From positions 1 to 5,213 of the forward strand of contig CANHRF010000077.1 in assembly GCA_947463335.1 (NCBI GenBank): DNA of 5,213 nt, in the 5' to 3' direction. Position numbers and translations under genes: made by a program. The stretch is from Actinomycetota bacterium (GTDB taxonomy: Bacteria; Actinomycetota; Actinomycetes; Nanopelagicales; Nanopelagicaceae). Positions 1 through 4,947 of the stretch are shown here, one piece after another (the stretch's first letter is position 1; each line of letters begins with the position of its first letter). A model generated the notes under the pieces. That model did no database searches. It saw only the letters and a list, made by a program, of their open reading frames with translations, and was not told where the DNA came from.

Positions 1-170
1 AATTCCAGACAAGCGCTAGCAAAACGAATCGCACCGGATAGGCCATCGCGATCGGTGAGGGCGAGCGCCGGTGATTCAAATTGCGCAGCGCGTTCTACAA
101 GATCGCGTGGCTGGGTAGTTCCGTATTTAAGTGAGAAAGCACTTGATGTACGTAAATGTATAAAACTCAT
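1..170 (-). CDS. dnaE2: Error-prone DNA polymerase III alpha subunit (DnaE2-like), N-terminal fragment
   Basis: Only the first 56 codons are present; the gene continues past the left edge. Translation starts at the ATG at 170 and opens MSFIHLRTSSAFSLKYGTTQ, followed by a stretch containing LVERAA and ALALTDRDG. This is the opening of the PHP domain of C-family replicative/translesion polymerases, and the wording is closest to the second, damage-inducible DnaE of actinobacteria. The family copies damaged templates during SOS mutagenesis, acting on DNA in the cytoplasm. Two positions that are His in metal-binding PHP domains read Arg here (HLR for HxH, TDRD for TDHD), so this PHP domain has probably lost metal binding; this also occurs in relatives. 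The gene lies 18 bp after the DUF6504 stop, in the same reading frame, with only a weak GAG-type ribosome binding site, so translational coupling is likely. Control should come from the LexA box upstream of DUF6504. Assignment to the DnaE2 class rests on the N-terminus and the neighbour gene. Confidence 0.82.
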   Translation of the reverse strand, partial: MSFIHLRTSSAFSLKYGTTQPRDLVERAAQFESPALALTDRDGLSGAIRFASACLE

Positions 171-188
171 CTTGAACTCAACTGCGTC

Positions 189-470
189 TCAAACCTGTTT
201 TACGATCCAGGAACCTGTGATCTCATCGCGTTCGAGTTGAAAGGTATTTAACGCACCGATCGGCGCTGCTTCAACGGTCCATAAGGCGCGGGCGCCATCA
301 TCAGGGCGATAGATGCCATCGCTGACTCGGTTCCACCAGCCACCTGCTTCACACCAACGCGAGAGAACAGCGTGGATGCGAAAGCGTTTGCCGCGAAAGG
401 TAAATTCAATAGGTGTGGCCGCTCCATCGGAGATGACATCGTGAGCTGGAGCAACTTCTGGGACTGACAT
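189..470 (-). CDS. DUF6504 family protein, first gene of an SOS operon with dnaE2
   Basis: A 93-residue soluble protein with no signal peptide or membrane segment. After a loose N-terminus (residues 1-18), a compact domain runs from about residue 19 to the end. It has the pattern P-I-E-F-x-F-R-G-K-R-F (20-30), a Trp-rich centre with W39 and WWNRV (45-49), then DDGARALWTVEA (57-68) and a C-terminal W-I-V (88-90). This matches what I recall of DUF6504, a family found beside imuB and dnaE2 in actinobacteria. No biochemical function is known to me; the short beta-strand pattern would suit a small barrel-like adaptor, which is inference. The ATG at 470 follows GAGG about 8-10 nt upstream. The gene is headed by a promoter and LexA box and is followed by the polymerase gene, so a role as an accessory factor in damage-induced mutagenesis is the natural hypothesis. 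Family call fairly sure, function unknown. Confidence 0.82.
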   Translation of the reverse strand: MSVPEVAPAHDVISDGAATPIEFTFRGKRFRIHAVLSRWCEAGGWWNRVSDGIYRPDDGARALWTVEAAPIGALNTFQLERDEITGSWIVKQV

Positions 471-501
471 TTTTTACCGCCTCAAGCCTTCCTGTGGATA
501 T

Positions 502-517
502 TCGAACAAGTGTTCGA
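502..517. promoter_or_regulatory. LexA operator (SOS box), perfect palindrome
   Basis: The sequence TCGAACAAGTGTTCGA has both half-sites matching the TCGAAC-N4-GTTCGA form used by LexA in mycobacteria and other actinobacteria. Flanking bases extend the dyad by one pair (501 and 518). It lies 31 bp upstream of the DUF6504 ATG and directly downstream of the predicted -10, so bound LexA would cover the transcription start. It predicts DNA-damage induction of the DUF6504-dnaE2 operon. doxX on the other strand starts 129 bp away and has its own promoter, so it need not be affected. Confidence 0.93.
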
Positions 518-546
518 AAAGTAGCCCAAGGCTCTGACATTGGCAA
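518..546 (-). promoter_or_regulatory. Predicted promoter of the DUF6504-dnaE2 operon
   Basis: On the minus strand TTGCCA (546-541) is followed after exactly 17 nt by TACTTT (523-518), a plausible sigma70/SigA-type -35/-10 pair. The -10 ends where the LexA box begins, so the start site would fall inside the box, the usual geometry for LexA repression. Predicted from sequence alone. Confidence 0.6.
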
Positions 547-569
547 GGCGCACGCCACGCCAGGCTCAA

Positions 570-591
570 GATAGTTGAAATTTCAACTATC
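570..591. promoter_or_regulatory. Perfect 22-bp palindrome, probable operator of doxX
   Basis: The left arm GATAGTTGAAA (570-580) is followed without spacer by its exact reverse complement (581-591). A perfect 11-bp dyad with a TTGAAATTTCAA core is the form expected of a dimeric repressor site and resembles MarR-family operators, which often control stress-related redox and membrane genes. It contains the predicted -35 of doxX, so binding would block polymerase. It lies more than 50 bp from the LexA box and differs in sequence, so it is a separate site. No regulator gene is present in the window; the regulator class is inference. Confidence 0.7.
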
Positions 592-603
592 TCCCCCTAC
601 CCT
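575..603 (+). promoter_or_regulatory. Predicted promoter of doxX
   Basis: TTGAAA (575-580), lying inside the palindrome, is separated by 17 nt from TACCCT (598-603), which fits the TAnnnT form of actinobacterial -10 elements. Transcription would start near 610, leaving an untranslated leader of roughly 37 nt with a good ribosome binding site. Predicted from sequence alone. Confidence 0.5.
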
Positions 604-636
604 GACGCTAGTAAGCCCAAATAAAAGTTAAATTAA

Positions 637-643
637 AAGGAGA
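637..643 (+). promoter_or_regulatory. Strong ribosome binding site of doxX
   Basis: AAGGAGA ends 3 nt before the ATG at 647 (GGAG ends 4 nt before). It is among the best Shine-Dalgarno matches in the window and fixes the doxX start; several other genes here show little or none. Confidence 0.75.
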
Positions 644-646
644 CCC

Positions 647-1075
647 ATGGACGCAGTACTCGTAATAGGCCGAATTCTCTTCGCCTTAATCTTCATCACA
701 TCAGGAATCGCTCACTTTGCCAAGCTCGAGATGATGACCGGTTATGCCAAGTACAAGAAACTGCCTGCTGCAAAGCTCGGCGTAATCGTTAGCGGACTCT
801 TCTTCCTTCTCGGCGGCATCTACATCGCCCTCGGCTTCTGGGTAGACCTTGGCGCTCTGCTTCTTGCCATCACATTGGTACTAGCCGCAGTTATCTTCCA
901 CAACTACTGGAAAGAAACAGATGCAACTGCCAAGCAGAACGAAATGATCGCTTTCAATAAGGATCTCGCTCTTGCTGGAGCATCTCTCATTATCTTCGCA
1001 CTTATCTACAGCGGTGCAATTTCAGCAGATGCTTTCGGTCCACATATCGGAAATATCTCTTTCTTCAATAAGTAA
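647..1075 (+). CDS. DoxX family integral membrane protein
   Basis: A 142-residue protein with four predicted membrane helices, at roughly residues 3-21, 41-62, 66-85 and 105-122. It carries DoxX-type signatures: GRILFALIFITSGIAHF (8-24) in helix 1, and HNYWKE (85-90) followed by a polar stretch and FNKDLALAGA (103-112). DoxX-family proteins sit in the cytoplasmic membrane. Some are tied to thiol/oxidative stress resistance or act as quinone-linked partners, but the role of this one cannot be read from sequence. The start is fixed by a strong ribosome binding site. The gene is a single transcription unit with its own palindrome-covered promoter and a strong terminator. Its codons look tuned for expression: 11 of 12 Phe codons are TTC, against 4 of 12 in the TauE-type gene downstream. 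That suggests an abundant, tightly regulated protein. Confidence 0.85.
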   Translation: MDAVLVIGRILFALIFITSGIAHFAKLEMMTGYAKYKKLPAAKLGVIVSGLFFLLGGIYIALGFWVDLGALLLAITLVLAAVIFHNYWKETDATAKQNEMIAFNKDLALAGASLIIFALIYSGAISADAFGPHIGNISFFNK

Positions 1076-1088
1076 TTAGCAACGCACG

Positions 1089-1120
1089 AAATGGCCTCCC
1101 GAAAGGGGGGCCATTTCTAT
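1089..1120 (+). terminator. Intrinsic terminator of doxX
   Basis: A 12-bp stem (1089-1100 with 1105-1116, one T-G wobble at 1097/1108) closes a GAAA tetraloop at 1101-1104 and runs into ATTTCTATTT. It lies 13 bp after the doxX stop and ends one base before the stop codon of the converging SDR gene. The same hairpin may also help end SDR transcription, but its minus-strand side lacks a good T-tract. Confidence 0.88.
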
Positions 1121-1915
1121 TTACCAGATCGACCAACCGCCATCTACCAAAATATCTGTTCCGGTAATCCATTTACCGGCATCCGAGGCAAGAAGTGCGC
1201 ACGCCCCCTTGATATCTTCTGCCAATCCCGTGCGATGAAACGCGTTCATAGTTCGAAACTTTTCCACTTGAACTTTGTCAGTCAACTCATTCGGAATCTG
1301 TCCCGGACAGATGCAGTTGACGCGCACCCCGTGTGGAGAATATTCCGCAGCCAGGGCTTTGGTTAGCGCCAGGGTTCCTGCTTTCGCAGCTACATAGGGT
1401 GCACCAGATCTTTTAAAAGTCTCATTGTAAATTCGCGGATCGCTGGCCAAGCGCGAGGCGATAGATCCGAGAGTGATAATTGATCCACGCTTTTGGTCAA
1501 TCATCACCCGCCCCGCAGCTTGTGCGCAGATATATGTTGAAGTCAGATTCTTCTCGATAGTCCAACGAAACTCTTCAACATCTGCGTGTGGAGGATGCGC
1601 TGTTGTGTTACTTCCACCAGCATTTGCAACAAATACATCAAGCCTGCCCTCTCGCTCCATAACCTGATTGACTAATGAATTGACGCTCGCCTCTTCGGTG
1701 ACATCACAAGCGAGGGCAGTGACATTTAAGGAGCGCGCCCGCAAAGCAGCAGCAGTCTCTTCACAGAGTTCAGCGCGACGAGAGGCAATATAGACATGGG
1801 CTCCGAGCTCGGACATTGCCTCGGTAAATGCGCTACCTAGATGCGTGCCTCCTCCGGTAACTATCGCAACGTGGCCATTCATTGAGAAGAGATCTGTCAT
1901 ATTTCTATTTGCCAT
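1121..1915 (-). CDS. Short-chain dehydrogenase/reductase (classical SDR)
   Basis: A cytosolic NAD(P)-dependent oxidoreductase of the classical SDR fold; its substrate cannot be told from sequence. I prefer the ATG at 1915 (264 residues). The GTG at 1924 would add three residues but leaves only 2 nt after the GGAG ribosome binding site, against 11 nt for the ATG. Numbering from the GTG: TGGGTHLG (23-30) is the cofactor glycine motif, with His where most members have the middle Gly. ASRR (47-50) suggests NADP(H), CDVT is at 73-76 and NAGG at 101-104. The catalytic set is N126, S154, Y177 and K181 (YVAAK). Ser and Tyr lie 23 residues apart instead of about 13, owing to an insert containing IYNE, as in gluconate 5-dehydrogenase-like SDRs. 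CICPGQI (204-210) and the C-terminal DGGWSIW are also typical. No adjacent gene suggests a pathway. The family is certain; a sugar- or sugar-acid-type substrate is a guess. Confidence 0.9.
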   Translation of the reverse strand: MANRNMTDLFSMNGHVAIVTGGGTHLGSAFTEAMSELGAHVYIASRRAELCEETAAALRARSLNVTALACDVTEEASVNSLVNQVMEREGRLDVFVANAGGSNTTAHPPHADVEEFRWTIEKNLTSTYICAQAAGRVMIDQKRGSIITLGSIASRLASDPRIYNETFKRSGAPYVAAKAGTLALTKALAAEYSPHGVRVNCICPGQIPNELTDKVQVEKFRTMNAFHRTGLAEDIKGACALLASDAGKWITGTDILVDGGWSIW

Positions 1916-1925
1916 ATTAGCCACG

Positions 1926-1933
1926 GCTCCTTT
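1926..1933 (-). promoter_or_regulatory. Ribosome binding site deciding the SDR start
   Basis: On the minus strand AAAAGGAG lies 2 nt before the GTG at 1924 and 11 nt before the ATG at 1915. The first spacing is too short for normal initiation, so the ATG is favoured although the GTG is in frame. Confidence 0.55.
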
Positions 1934-2069
1934 TTCGCAAAGCGATCACCAGCGATTCACCACTGCACGAGCAGTATTTTGTAAAAACTATATTCCTCTC
2001 CGAAGATCATAAATATAGGCAACGCGCCGAAAAGGCGGCAGATTCTCATTTCAGTGGCACTATTAAGAC

Positions 2070-2807
2070 GTGGACATTGCAGTTGCGCTAATCGCCGGTG
2101 GATTTATCGGCGCCGTACTTGGCTTCATCGGAGCCGGTGGCGCGATGCTCTCTGTTCCAATTTTGTTGTACCTATTTGATTTCACAGCAATCCCCGCAAC
2201 AACTGGTGCGCTGGCGATAGTTCTTTGCGCTGCCATTGCCGGCGCTATTCCTAAAGCGCGGGCAAAAGAAATTCTCTACCGCGAAGCGCTCGTGATTTGG
2301 GCACTTGGCCTGGTGACCAACCTGGCCGCCTCAATTCTTGCTCATAAGTTAAGTGACCGTCTGATTACAACCGGATTTGGAATCACCTTAATCTTTGCAG
2401 CGCTTTCAATGCTCAAGAAATCTGAAGAACAAGAACAGCGCAGAATGCCGGTAGGTGCTCTAGTGATTGTCTCTTTGGGCATTGGTGCAATCACAGGCCT
2501 CTTTGGTATCGGCGGTGGCTTTATTGTGATTCCAGTATTAATGCACGCCTTCGGAACACCAGCGCGAGTAGCCTCCGGAACCTCTCTTGTTGTTATCGCG
2601 CTTAATTCGATTACCGCATTTATCGGGCATCAATCACATTGGGATGAAGTCAATTGGAAGATCCCAGTTGTGATGGCGATCAGCGCAATGGTTGTCGCTT
2701 TACTGGCATCTCATCGCCAATCGAAAAGTAACGAAACCACCAAGAAGGCCTTCGCTGGGCTATTGATTTTGATCTCAATCTTTACCTTGGTCCAGAGCTG
2801 GAGTTAA
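2070..2807 (+). CDS. TauE/SafE family sulfite exporter-like membrane permease
   Basis: A 245-residue polytopic membrane protein with about eight hydrophobic segments. It shows the internal duplication of the family: GFIGAVLGFIGAGGAMLSVP (11-30) is echoed by GAITGLFGIGGGFIVIPVLM (139-158), each followed by a similar segment (TTGALAIV, 44-51; SGTSLVVIALNS, 169-180). The halves are joined by a charged loop, KKSEEQEQRR (116-125). Family members move sulfite, sulfoacetate or other small organosulfur anions across the cytoplasmic membrane, but many are uncharacterised and nothing here fixes the substrate. The GTG start is the only option: an in-frame TAA lies 6 bp upstream, and the first residues already belong to the conserved glycine-rich motif. 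No good ribosome binding site precedes it, so it may be leaderless (CACTAT lies 6 nt upstream), but this is weak. It stands alone, with no sulfur-metabolism gene beside it, and converges on the MFS gene. Confidence 0.85.
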   Translation: MDIAVALIAGGFIGAVLGFIGAGGAMLSVPILLYLFDFTAIPATTGALAIVLCAAIAGAIPKARAKEILYREALVIWALGLVTNLAASILAHKLSDRLITTGFGITLIFAALSMLKKSEEQEQRRMPVGALVIVSLGIGAITGLFGIGGGFIVIPVLMHAFGTPARVASGTSLVVIALNSITAFIGHQSHWDEVNWKIPVVMAISAMVVALLASHRQSKSNETTKKAFAGLLILISIFTLVQSWS

Positions 2808-2829
2808 TTAAAAAGTTTAAGGCTGAACT
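2805..2829 (-). terminator. Possible weak terminator of the MFS gene
   Basis: On the minus strand AGTTCA (2829-2824) and TAAACT (2819-2814) can form a 6-bp stem with one G-T wobble around a 4-nt loop. The T-rich stretch TTTTTAATT follows. The stem is AT-rich and includes the MFS stop codon, so its strength is doubtful; it is the only candidate in the short convergent junction with the TauE-type gene. Confidence 0.3.
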
Positions 2830-4052
2830 CGCTTTATAGCCTTTGATAGGAAGCCAGCCAAAATCAGCATCAACACTGGATAAAACATTCCGATTGAAAG
2901 ATTTGTATATTCGGCTATTAAACCTGTGACTGTTGGACCGAAGAAGAATCCCGCGATTCCAATAACTCCAACGCGTGAAATTGCAACGGCTGGCGCAATG
3001 CCTGGAGTCTTACTTGCTGCCAAGATAAATGCCGGAAACATCGGACCGATACCAAGTCCCGCAGCGATAAATCCAATATTGACGATTATTAGCGCTGGGA
3101 TTGGGTAAGAATCTGACATTGGAATTGCGATCGCCATTGCGATCCCCCAAATACTTCCGCCAATGTATCCACCAAGTTTTACTAAGCGAGCTGGGCCAAA
3201 GTAATCAAGTGCACGATCGCCTAAGAATCTGCTGACGATCATCGCCAATGCAAAGGATGCAAAGGCAGATGCATAAACGCCTTTGCCATATCCCATCTCA
3301 TCGCGCAACAAGATTGCGCTCCAATCACTTGCCGCTCCCTCACCAACTAGGCTGGCCAGTAAACCAAATCCCAAGAACCAAAGTGGTGCAACTGATTTAC
3401 CAAATAGTGGAATTTTAGCTTCGTGCTCATCTTCTCCTTTATGTCCGTCGATAGCCGATGAAAGTAAGTAACGCGCGGCAATCAAGTAGGCAATAACAGA
3501 TATGACAGAGATTGCAATCAAATTTACCTGCGGTGAGACATGGCGTGAAATCAATCCACCAACCACAGTTGTCAAGAATGCGCCCGTACTCCACATCGCG
3601 TGAAATGAAGACATGTAACGACGGCCCAGAATCTTTTCAACGACAGTTCCCTGAAAGTTGTAACACATATCAATCAGCGCATAACCAAGCCCCATTGTGA
3701 AGAGCGTGAAAAAGAGCGCAACTGCATTTGTGGAAAGCGCCATTCCGGCCAAACCAGTCGGCATAACCAGAACGCCACAGAAAACAGTACGTTGCGATCC
3801 GAAGGTATGCATCAATCGACCGGCCAATTGCGCACCTGTAATTGATCCGAAAGTGCTTCCTAAAAGTACAAAACCAAAAGCGCCATTTGATAGCCCAATT
3901 GCATCTTTAATTTCTGGAATACGTGGCACCCATCCCATCGAGACGATACCTAATAGAAGGAATGAGACCCAGAGAGAATTTCTCGCCAACTTTGCGCGGT
4001 GCTGTAGTTCGCTCGCTGCTAGAGACATTTGCCAAGGGTATCCTGCATCCAT
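2817..4052 (-). CDS. MFS transporter, YbjJ-like
   Basis: A 411-residue protein with about 12 hydrophobic helices and a charged central loop, HKGEDEHEAK (204-213), dividing the two six-helix halves; the usual MFS length and design. WVPRIPEIKDAIGLS (41-55) after helix 1, GSQRTV (85-90) in the helix 2-3 loop region and GEGAASDWSAILLRDE (237-252) in the second half are wording typical of the YbjJ-like group. Transport across the cytoplasmic membrane, perhaps efflux, is likely; the substrate is unknown. Start: the ATG at 4052 has no ribosome binding site but lies 7 nt after a TAATAT -10, fitting a leaderless transcript. The in-frame ATG at 4028 (residue 9) is an alternative, with AGGA about 12 nt upstream. 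The 4052 start overlaps, on the opposite strand, the ATG of the YbaK-type gene. The 3' end lies 9 bp from the converging TauE-type gene. Confidence 0.87.
   Translation of the reverse strand: MDAGYPWQMSLAASELQHRAKLARNSLWVSFLLLGIVSMGWVPRIPEIKDAIGLSNGAFGFVLLGSTFGSITGAQLAGRLMHTFGSQRTVFCGVLVMPTGLAGMALSTNAVALFFTLFTMGLGYALIDMCYNFQGTVVEKILGRRYMSSFHAMWSTGAFLTTVVGGLISRHVSPQVNLIAISVISVIAYLIAARYLLSSAIDGHKGEDEHEAKIPLFGKSVAPLWFLGFGLLASLVGEGAASDWSAILLRDEMGYGKGVYASAFASFALAMIVSRFLGDRALDYFGPARLVKLGGYIGGSIWGIAMAIAIPMSDSYPIPALIIVNIGFIAAGLGIGPMFPAFILAASKTPGIAPAVAISRVGVIGIAGFFFGPTVTGLIAEYTNLSIGMFYPVLMLILAGFLSKAIKRVQP
4039..4044 (+). promoter_or_regulatory. Predicted -10 of the YbaK-type gene (leaderless)
   Basis: TATCCT matches TAnnnT and ends 6 nt before the ATG at 4051, the spacing expected if transcription begins on the A of the start codon. 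No convincing -35 is seen 16-19 nt upstream, and no well-spaced ribosome binding site exists. The element lies inside the MFS coding sequence if that gene starts at 4052. Confidence 0.5.
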
Positions 4053-4539
4053 GGACGGGATATTAGAAAAGGCTGCGGTAAAGCGATTTATTCAAGCTGC
4101 TGTCGAACTTGGCGTTAAGGGAGAAGTTACAGTCCTATCTGAAACCGCCCGCACCGCAGTAGATGCAGCCAACGGTCTGGGTATTGAGGTTGGGCAGATC
4201 GCATCTTCGCTAATCTTCAAATTGCCGTCCGGAAATCCCCTGTTGATTATTACAAGTGGGCGCCATCGCGTAGATACCGAATTAGTCGCGAAGAACATAG
4301 GGATTGCTGAACTAGGTCGCGCAGATGCAAATTACGTAAAAGATGTTTCCGGATATTCGGTTGGAGGCGTAGCTCCAATTGGTTGGATCAACAAACCCGA
4401 ATTAACTTTGATTGATCAAGCGCTAAATGACTATGAAGTTGTCTGGGCTGCGTCCGGACATCCTCACGCGGTCTACCCAACTTCATTTGCTGAGTTAATC
4501 AACTGCACTGCTGCAACGCCTATGGTCGTTGGAGATTAG
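4051..4539 (+). CDS. YbaK/EbsC family aminoacyl-tRNA deacylase
   Basis: A 162-residue cytosolic protein of the YbaK/EbsC editing family, which hydrolyses mischarged tRNA (typically Cys- or Ala-tRNAPro), in trans to prolyl-tRNA synthetase. The full single-domain family length is present. Visible features are ARTAVDAANGLGIEVGQIASSLIFK (33-57), with K57 at the position of the key YbaK lysine; the strand LLIITSG (64-70); GYSVGGVAPIG (101-111), the glycine-rich pocket motif; ID at 121-122; and AASGHPHAVYPTSFAEL (133-149) near the end. Substrate specificity within the family cannot be decided. The ATG at 4051 is chosen because homology starts just after it; the open frame continues upstream only as the antisense of the MFS gene. 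There is no well-placed ribosome binding site, so leaderless translation is likely. Both ends are shared with neighbours: the ATG with the divergent MFS start and the TAG with the convergent arsC stop. Confidence 0.88.
   Translation: MDGILEKAAVKRFIQAAVELGVKGEVTVLSETARTAVDAANGLGIEVGQIASSLIFKLPSGNPLLIITSGRHRVDTELVAKNIGIAELGRADANYVKDVSGYSVGGVAPIGWINKPELTLIDQALNDYEVVWAASGHPHAVYPTSFAELINCTAATPMVVGD
4060..4065 (-). promoter_or_regulatory. Predicted -10 of the MFS gene (leaderless)
   Basis: TAATAT on the minus strand ends 7 nt before the ATG at 4052, again a leaderless geometry, and lies inside the first codons of the YbaK-type gene. No clear -35 accompanies it. Together with the plus-strand TATCCT it forms a face-to-face arrangement within 27 bp. 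Confidence 0.5.
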
Positions 4540-4934
4540 CTAAGAAGTTCGGAAAGCAACTTCTCAACTCGCAATTTAATTTCATCTCTAATTACACGAA
4601 CTGGTTCAATCCCTTGCCCTGCTGGATCTTCCAGTACCCAATCTTCATAGCGCTTGCCGGGATAGAACGGGCAGACATCGCCGCAGCCCATGGTGATCAC
4701 GGCATCTGATTCTTGTACCGCTTCAGGTGTTAACACTTTTGGCGTGTTATTTGCGATATCGATTCCGACTTCGGCCATCGCTTCTACGGCAACTGGATTA
4801 ATTGAATCTTTTGGAGCAGAGCCTGCGGAAAGCACTTCAACGCGCCCCTGTCCAAGCTCGCGCATAAAGCCGGCTGCCATCTGTGAACGACCAGCATTGT
4901 GTACGCATACAAAGAGAACTGTTGGTTTGCTCAT
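4536..4934 (-). CDS. arsC: Arsenate reductase ArsC, low-molecular-weight phosphatase type
   Basis: A 132-residue cytosolic enzyme that reduces arsenate to arsenite. The phosphatase-like P-loop CVHNAGRS (10-17) supplies the nucleophile C10 and the anion-binding R16, and D103 in LEDPAG (101-106) is the expected general acid. The redox segment MGCGDVC (82-88) places C84 and C88 four apart, unlike the wider pair of the thioredoxin-coupled staphylococcal/Bacillus enzymes. With PGKRYEDW (92-99) it resembles actinobacterial ArsC proteins such as those of Corynebacterium, some of which use mycothiol/mycoredoxin. That coupling is inference. The start at 4934 is preceded by GAGAAG at close spacing. The gene follows an aquaporin-family gene by 13 bp on the same strand, so the two are probably co-transcribed, the channel releasing the arsenite formed. 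The stop overlaps that of the converging YbaK-type gene. No arsR or arsenite pump gene is visible in the window. Confidence 0.9.
   Translation of the reverse strand: MSKPTVLFVCVHNAGRSQMAAGFMRELGQGRVEVLSAGSAPKDSINPVAVEAMAEVGIDIANNTPKVLTPEAVQESDAVITMGCGDVCPFYPGKRYEDWVLEDPAGQGIEPVRVIRDEIKLRVEKLLSELLS
4543..4564 (+). terminator. Stem-loop just past the YbaK-type stop, inside the arsC 3' end
   Basis: AGAAGTT (4543-4549) and AACTTCT (4558-4564) form a perfect 7-bp stem around an 8-nt loop, starting 3 bp after the YbaK-type stop codon. The following bases are not a clean T-tract, so it could be a weak terminator, an RNA 3'-end stabiliser or coincidence. It lies wholly within the last codons of arsC, so coding constraint may explain it. 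Confidence 0.25.
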
Positions 4935-4947
4935 TTACTTCTCGTTT

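Noticed and set aside
55..240. Plus-strand open frame opposite dnaE2 and DUF6504
   Set aside because: It is the shadow of two recognisable minus-strand genes and has no family features.
1962..1975. Inverted repeat ACTGC-N4-GCAGT between the SDR and TauE-type genes
   Set aside because: Only 5 bp per arm and not positioned on a convincing promoter or T-tract; could easily be chance.
1979..2015. Promoter for the TauE-type gene built on TTGTAA (1979-1984)
   Set aside because: No -10-like hexamer lies at 16-19 nt; the nearest AT-rich candidate is about 25 nt away.
2025..2037. Small CGCC-GAAAA-GGCG hairpin upstream of the TauE-type gene
   Set aside because: A 4-bp stem is too short to support a terminator or riboswitch, and the 145-bp gap shows no conserved RNA motif I recognise.
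3697..4050. Long N-terminal extension of the YbaK-type frame upstream of 4051
   Set aside because: The extension is antisense to the well-supported MFS gene and its translation shows no domain wording; YbaK homology begins just after the ATG at 4051.
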